NCBI RefSeq assembly: GCF_003700275.1
Contig: NZ_RBRE01000004.1
Coordinates: forward strand, 1 to 64,000
Source of the DNA: Pseudomonas cichorii
Lineage (GTDB): Bacteria > Pseudomonadota > Gammaproteobacteria > Pseudomonadales > Pseudomonadaceae
Direction of reading: 5' to 3'
Length of the DNA: 64,000 nt
The notes beneath the pieces are model-generated. The model worked only from the letters and a program-made list of their open reading frames with translations, made no database searches and was not told the origin of the DNA. Position numbers and translations under genes: made by a program. Positions 60,125 to 64,000 of this stretch are shown piece after piece; the first letter of the stretch is position 1; each line of letters starts with the position of its first letter.

Positions 60125-61120
60125 ATGACTGAAAACACCCAATACCTGTCCGCTACGGTCTCCGAGGCCGACTCTCATGGTGAGAAACGCGCCAGACGCG
60201 ATCATCGCCATGACGTGTGGTTCAGGCGTTCGCTGCAAGGCGCGGCCATGCTGGTGCTGGCACTGCTGGGCTGTATTGCCCTGTCGACCTTGTGGGGCGG
60301 AAGTCTGGCATTCGAGACCTTTGGTTTTGGTTTTCTGACCAGTGCCGAGTGGGACGTTAACAGTGGCCAGTTTGGTGCCCTGGTTCCGATCTACGGTACG
60401 TTGGTTACTTCTTTCCTGGCCTTGCTGATCGCCGTTCCGGTGAGTTTCGGCATCGCTATCTTCCTGACCGAAGTTGCGCCGCCATGGTTGCGCATGCCGA
60501 TTGCCTCGGCCATCGAGCTGCTGGCCGGCATTCCTTCGATCATTTATGGCATGTGGGGCCTGTTCGTGTTCGGTCCGTTCATGGCTGAACACCTGTCGCC
60601 GTGGATCAACGAGAATCTGGGTGGCCTGCCATTCATCGGCACCCTGTTCCAGGGGCCGCCACTGGGTATCGGCATGCTGACCGCGGGTATCGTGCTGGCG
60701 ATCATGATCACGCCGTTCATTACCTCGGTGATGCAGGAAGTCTTCCGCACTGTTCCCACCACGCTCAAAGAGTCTGCCTACGCCTTGGGCAGCACGACCT
60801 GGGAAGTGGTCTGGGACATCGTTCTGCCTTACACCCGTTCGGCGGTGGTTGGCGGTGTGTTCCTCGGTCTGGGCCGCGCACTGGGTGAAACCATGGCGGT
60901 AACCTTCGTACTGGGTAACGCCCACCAGTTCTCCGCTTCGTTGATGATGCCAAGCAGCTCCATCGCTTCGGTGATCGCCAACGAGTTCAACGAGTCCTAC
61001 ACCGACCTGCACCGTTCGGCGCTCATCGCGCTGGGCTTCCTGCTGTTCGTGGTTACTTTCATCGTGCTGGCCCTTGCACGACTGATGCTGTCGCGCCTTT
61101 CGCGTAAGGAGGGGTTATGA
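60125..61120 (+). CDS. pstC: Phosphate ABC transporter permease PstC
   Basis: Inner-membrane permease of 331 residues with six membrane helices after a charged 35-residue N-terminus. Typical segments: GALVPIYGTLVTSFLALLIAVPVSFG, ELLAGIPSIIYGMWGLFVFG and the EAA-like loop KESAYALGSTTWEVVWDIVLPY. It works with PstA to form the phosphate channel. ATGA overlap with pstA. Confidence 0.93.
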   Translation: MTENTQYLSATVSEADSHGEKRARRDHRHDVWFRRSLQGAAMLVLALLGCIALSTLWGGSLAFETFGFGFLTSAEWDVNSGQFGALVPIYGTLVTSFLALLIAVPVSFGIAIFLTEVAPPWLRMPIASAIELLAGIPSIIYGMWGLFVFGPFMAEHLSPWINENLGGLPFIGTLFQGPPLGIGMLTAGIVLAIMITPFITSVMQEVFRTVPTTLKESAYALGSTTWEVVWDIVLPYTRSAVVGGVFLGLGRALGETMAVTFVLGNAHQFSASLMMPSSSIASVIANEFNESYTDLHRSALIALGFLLFVVTFIVLALARLMLSRLSRKEGL

Positions 61121-62001
61121 GTAAGGACGTGACGGGTAACGAGAGCCTGTACCGGGTTCGCAATTTCAAGAACAAGCTGGCAATGGTGCTCAGCTGTGGC
61201 GCCACTGCATTCGGCCTGCTGTGGCTGGTGTGGATTCTGCTGACCACCGTCATCAAGGGCATCGATGCCCTGAACCTGCAATTGTTCTCCGGCATGACCC
61301 CGCCACCGGGTGTCGAAGGCGGTCTGGCCAACGCCTTCTACGGCAGCCTTCTGATGTCCGGCATCGGTCTGTTGATCGGTACGCCAATCGGCCTGATGGC
61401 CGGCATCTGGCTGGCCGAGTTCGCCCGCTACTCGAAACTGGGTAATGCCGTACGTTTCATCAACGACATTCTGCTGTCCGCTCCATCGATCGTACTGGGT
61501 CTGTTCGTGTACACCGTGGTCGTGCTGCCGCTGAACGAACTCACTGGCCATCAGGTTGGCTTCTCGGCGATTGCCGGTGCCCTGGCCCTGGCCCTGCTGG
61601 TAATTCCGGTCGTGGTGCGGACCACCGACGAAATGATGCAACTGCAGCCTTCGACCATGCGTGAAGCCGCATTGGCCCTGGGTGTCCCGCAATGGAAGCT
61701 GACCCTGCAGATCGTCCTGCGTGCCGCCAAGGCGGGCGTGGTAACCGGCGTTCTGCTGGCGCTGGCACGTATCACCGGCGAAACCGCTCCGCTGCTGTTC
61801 ACCGCGTTCGGCAACCAGTTCTGGAGCAGCGATGTGCTCAAGCCGATCGCCAGCGTCCCGGTAGTGGTCTTCCAGTACGCCATGAGCCCGTTTGAAGACT
61901 GGCATTCCCTGGCCTGGGCCGGTGCACTGGTCATGACGCTGTTCGTATTGATACTGAGTCTGCTTTCTCGCTTAATTCTTCTGCGCAATAGGGCGTCCTG
62001 A
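61117..62001 (+). CDS. pstA: Phosphate ABC transporter permease PstA
   Basis: Second permease of 294 residues. Segments [35 protein letters not shown] (read in parts), [17 protein letters not shown] and the loop [20 protein letters not shown] are typical. The stop shares one base with the pstB start, showing tight coupling. Confidence 0.93.
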   Translation: MSKDVTGNESLYRVRNFKNKLAMVLSCGATAFGLLWLVWILLTTVIKGIDALNLQLFSGMTPPPGVEGGLANAFYGSLLMSGIGLLIGTPIGLMAGIWLAEFARYSKLGNAVRFINDILLSAPSIVLGLFVYTVVVLPLNELTGHQVGFSAIAGALALALLVIPVVVRTTDEMMQLQPSTMREAALALGVPQWKLTLQIVLRAAKAGVVTGVLLALARITGETAPLLFTAFGNQFWSSDVLKPIASVPVVVFQYAMSPFEDWHSLAWAGALVMTLFVLILSLLSRLILLRNRAS

Positions 62002-62780
62002 TGAACAACCTTTCCCTTGCCAACGAAAAAACCAAGATTCAAGTGCGCGGTCTGGAGTTTTTCTACAACAACCAGAAGTCACTGAAATCCATCGACATGA
62101 TGATCCCGGAAAAGCGCATCACGTCGATCATCGGTCCGTCCGGCTGCGGCAAGTCGACCTTGCTGCGCGTGTTCAACCGTATCTACTCGATGTACCCGAA
62201 ACAGGAAGCGCGCGGCGAAGTGCTGCTCAATGGCGAAAACATCCTGGCGCCGGGCTATTCGATGAACCGCCTGCGCAGTCAGGTGGGCATGGTGTTCCAG
62301 AAGCCGGTCCCGTTCCCGATGTCGATCTTCGAGAACATTGCCTACGCGATTCGTCACCACGAAAAACTCTCGCGCCGGGAAATGGAAGATCGTGTCGAGC
62401 AGGCCCTGCGTGGCGCCGCGCTGTGGGACGAGGTCAAGGACAAGCTCAAGAACAGCGCGACCAGCCTGTCCGGTGGTCAGCAACAGCGCCTGTGCATTGC
62501 GCGCACCATCGCGCTGCGTCCACAGGTCCTGCTGCTCGATGAGCCGACTTCCGCACTCGACCCGATTTCCACCGGGCGTATCGAGCAATTGATCACCGAA
62601 CTCAAGGAGCAGTTCACCGTGATCATCGTGACCCACAACATGCAACAGGCGGCCCGTTGCTCGGACTACACCGCGTTCATGTTCATGGGCGAACTGATTG
62701 AACATGGCGACACCGACACCATCTTCACCAAGCCTTCCAAGACCCAGACCGAAGACTACATCACTGGTCGCTTTGGCTGA
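62001..62780 (+). CDS. pstB: Phosphate ABC transporter ATP-binding protein PstB
   Basis: ATPase of 259 residues. Walker [10 protein letters not shown] (about residue 47), Q-loop [20 protein letters not shown], signature [19 protein letters not shown], Walker [14 protein letters not shown] and switch His in [14 protein letters not shown]. The C-terminus DYITGRFG is typical of PstB. No phoU gene follows; instead a convergent LysR gene overlaps its 3' end by 20 bases. Confidence 0.94.
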   Translation: MNNLSLANEKTKIQVRGLEFFYNNQKSLKSIDMMIPEKRITSIIGPSGCGKSTLLRVFNRIYSMYPKQEARGEVLLNGENILAPGYSMNRLRSQVGMVFQKPVPFPMSIFENIAYAIRHHEKLSRREMEDRVEQALRGAALWDEVKDKLKNSATSLSGGQQQRLCIARTIALRPQVLLLDEPTSALDPISTGRIEQLITELKEQFTVIIVTHNMQQAARCSDYTAFMFMGELIEHGDTDTIFTKPSKTQTEDYITGRFG

Positions 62781-63708
62781 TTCCCGCCAGGGTGGGCACC
62801 GCCCGGTGTTCGCCCATGAATTCCTCGATCCGGCTGCGCAACCAGCGTTCTGCCGGATCGTTGTCCATCACACTCAACCATGTCATCGACAGATCCAGCC
62901 CGGGTGTGCTGAATGGCAAGGGTTCGTCGTATAACAACCCCAACGCACTCATGGCACTGGCGGTGTAGTCGGACAGACCCGCGATCAGGTCGGTGCCAGC
63001 CATCAGCGCGGGCAGGGTGGTAAAGCGCGGCACGGACAATACCACCTTGCGTTTGCGGCCCAGCGCGGTCAGCCATTCATCGGCAAAGCTGCTGACGTTC
63101 GCCGCGTGGGAAACCACGACGTGCGGGCGTGAGCAGTATTCATCCAGGGTCATGGGCGTCGCGGCCTTGTCGGCGCGCACCACACGCGGCTGGACGTTAC
63201 GCAGCAGCTTGCGCTTGGCATTGGCCGGCAGGTCACGGGTCAGGCAGACGCCAACGGTGATTTCGCCGGACATCAGCACCTCCGAGACATTCAGGTAGTC
63301 GACGTGCTTGACGACCAGTACCACGCCCGGTGCTTCCTTGCGGATTGCCTGCAACATGGCCGGCAGCAACCCGTATTCCACATCGTCCGACATGCCGATG
63401 CGAAAGGTCATGGTGCTGGCCGACGGATCGAACTCGCTGGCCAGGCTCAATGCGGTGGACATGGCGTCCAGCGCCGGTGTCAGGTGCTTGAGGATTTCAT
63501 GGGCACGGGCGGTGGGCTCCATGCGATGACCGACGCGAATGAACAGCGGGTCGTTAAGCAGATTGCGTAGCCGGTTGAGTGCGGCACTGATGGTGGGCTG
63601 ACCGAGAAACAGCTTTTCGGCAGCGCGGGTCACATTGCGCTCCTGCATCAATGTCTCGAACACCACCATCAGGTTGATGTCTGCCTTGCGCAGTTCATTG
63701 CGATTCAT
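62761..63708 (-). CDS. LysR family transcriptional regulator
   Basis: Regulator of 315 residues. N-terminal helix-turn-helix: [28 protein letters not shown] then [21 protein letters not shown], a pattern like NodD/SyrM-type LysR proteins, followed by [17 protein letters not shown] linker sequence. The substrate-binding domain continues with [19 protein letters not shown]. The ATG at 63708 has AAGGA upstream; the earlier open frame is rejected. It is divergent from the exported-protein gene at 63877, its likely target, and overlaps pstB tail-to-tail by 20 bases. Confidence 0.88.
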   Translation of the reverse strand: MNRNELRKADINLMVVFETLMQERNVTRAAEKLFLGQPTISAALNRLRNLLNDPLFIRVGHRMEPTARAHEILKHLTPALDAMSTALSLASEFDPSASTMTFRIGMSDDVEYGLLPAMLQAIRKEAPGVVLVVKHVDYLNVSEVLMSGEITVGVCLTRDLPANAKRKLLRNVQPRVVRADKAATPMTLDEYCSRPHVVVSHAANVSSFADEWLTALGRKRKVVLSVPRFTTLPALMAGTDLIAGLSDYTASAMSALGLLYDEPLPFSTPGLDLSMTWLSVMDNDPAERWLRSRIEEFMGEHRAVPTLAGISQSDQ

Positions 63709-63824
63709 TGCTATTCCTTTGCACCAGGCGAGTCGTATATCGAAAGGATGACCCCAGTCTATCTGACTCGGCATTAACACTATGAAATGTCTGCTCGCGT
63801 GACAGGAGCAAATCTGTAGGCCAG

Positions 63825-63843
63825 CATGCAGTTTATCTGCATG
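63825..63843. promoter_or_regulatory. Likely LysR-type binding site
   Basis: CATGCAG and CTGCATG are perfect 7-bp arms around 5 bases (TTTAT), in the gap between the divergent LysR gene and the exported-protein gene. This fits a LysR recognition site of the T-N11-A class. Confidence 0.6.
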
Positions 63844-63876
63844 TTCATGCTGCACATTCCTACAGGAGGTTTTTCA

Positions 63877-64000
63877 ATGCGTGCTGTAAAGATCGCAGGT
63901 CTGCTCATGACCTTTGCGCTGCCGGGTGCAGTGTTTGCCGAAACGCCCAGCTATGGCCAGCAACTTGAAGGGTTCACCTATCCGCATGCCCTGAAGAAAT
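63877..64000 (+). CDS. Exported protein, N-terminal fragment, cut by window end
   Basis: Only the first 41 residues are in the window: a Sec signal (AVKIAGLLMTFALPGAVFA) and the mature start ETPSYGQQLEGFTYPHALKK. A strong AGGAGGT ribosome site precedes the ATG. The YGxxLEGFxYP start resembles exported alpha/beta hydrolases in Pseudomonas, but too little is visible to be sure. Divergent from a LysR regulator. Confidence 0.6.
   Translation, partial: MRAVKIAGLLMTFALPGAVFAETPSYGQQLEGFTYPHALKK

Overview
The window is about 64 kb of bacterial chromosome with dense, GC-rich coding. Gene content points to Pseudomonas: an xps-type type II secretion operon, an RhlA/PhaG-family acyltransferase, a TriABC-like efflux operon, glucarate catabolism, pst phosphate uptake and Pseudomonas-type REP palindromes. 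The P. syringae group is my best guess, by inference from the gene set. The first 13 bases match the end of the Nextera (Tn5) transposase adapter, so position 1 is probably an untrimmed contig end. I see no tRNA, rRNA, CRISPR array, insertion sequence, prophage or replication origin.

Layout. 119-3699: a NitT/TauT-type ABC importer (binding protein, permease, ATPase) and a TetR-type regulator. 3792-6536: an exported GH3 beta-glucosidase with a PA14 insert, then an AT-rich gap and a small exported protein. 7290-17338: an eleven-gene type II secretion operon in the order E-F-G-H-I-J-K-L-M-N-D, the order of Xanthomonas xps, followed by an exported esterase that is a plausible substrate. 18148-22904: an MFS exporter, then a small catabolic unit (HutC-type GntR regulator, MFS importer, amidohydrolase).

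22921-31715 is a block of six genes all on the minus strand: OmpR-type response regulator, sensor kinase, RhlA/PhaG-family enzyme, two RND adaptors and an RND pump. This pairs an enzyme making 3-hydroxyacyl lipids with a tripartite pump and a two-component system, and is the most interesting hypothesis here. 31839-37497 holds an FNT channel, nicotinamidase, a TonB-dependent siderophore receptor with a possible Fur box, a hydroxyacid dehydrogenase and a DUF1345 membrane protein.

37626-44046 is an aldarate (glucarate) locus: gudD and gudP on minus, and a FadR-type GntR regulator, a CdaR-like regulator and glycerate kinase on plus, with a perfect 17-bp palindrome between the two arms. 44203-49829 is a LacI-controlled sugar locus (Gfo/Idh/MocA dehydrogenase, two TIM-barrel isomerases, a NupG-like transporter) with a perfect 16-bp operator. 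A chemoreceptor and an AGE-family sugar isomerase follow. 52988-55096 is a divergent AbrB-family membrane protein and LysR pair. 55192-55819 holds three small unrecognised genes, the middle one apparently frameshifted. After that come a nucleoside deoxyribosyltransferase, a FAN1-type nuclease, a small exported protein, pstSCAB (without phoU at its end), a LysR regulator and the start of a truncated exported protein.
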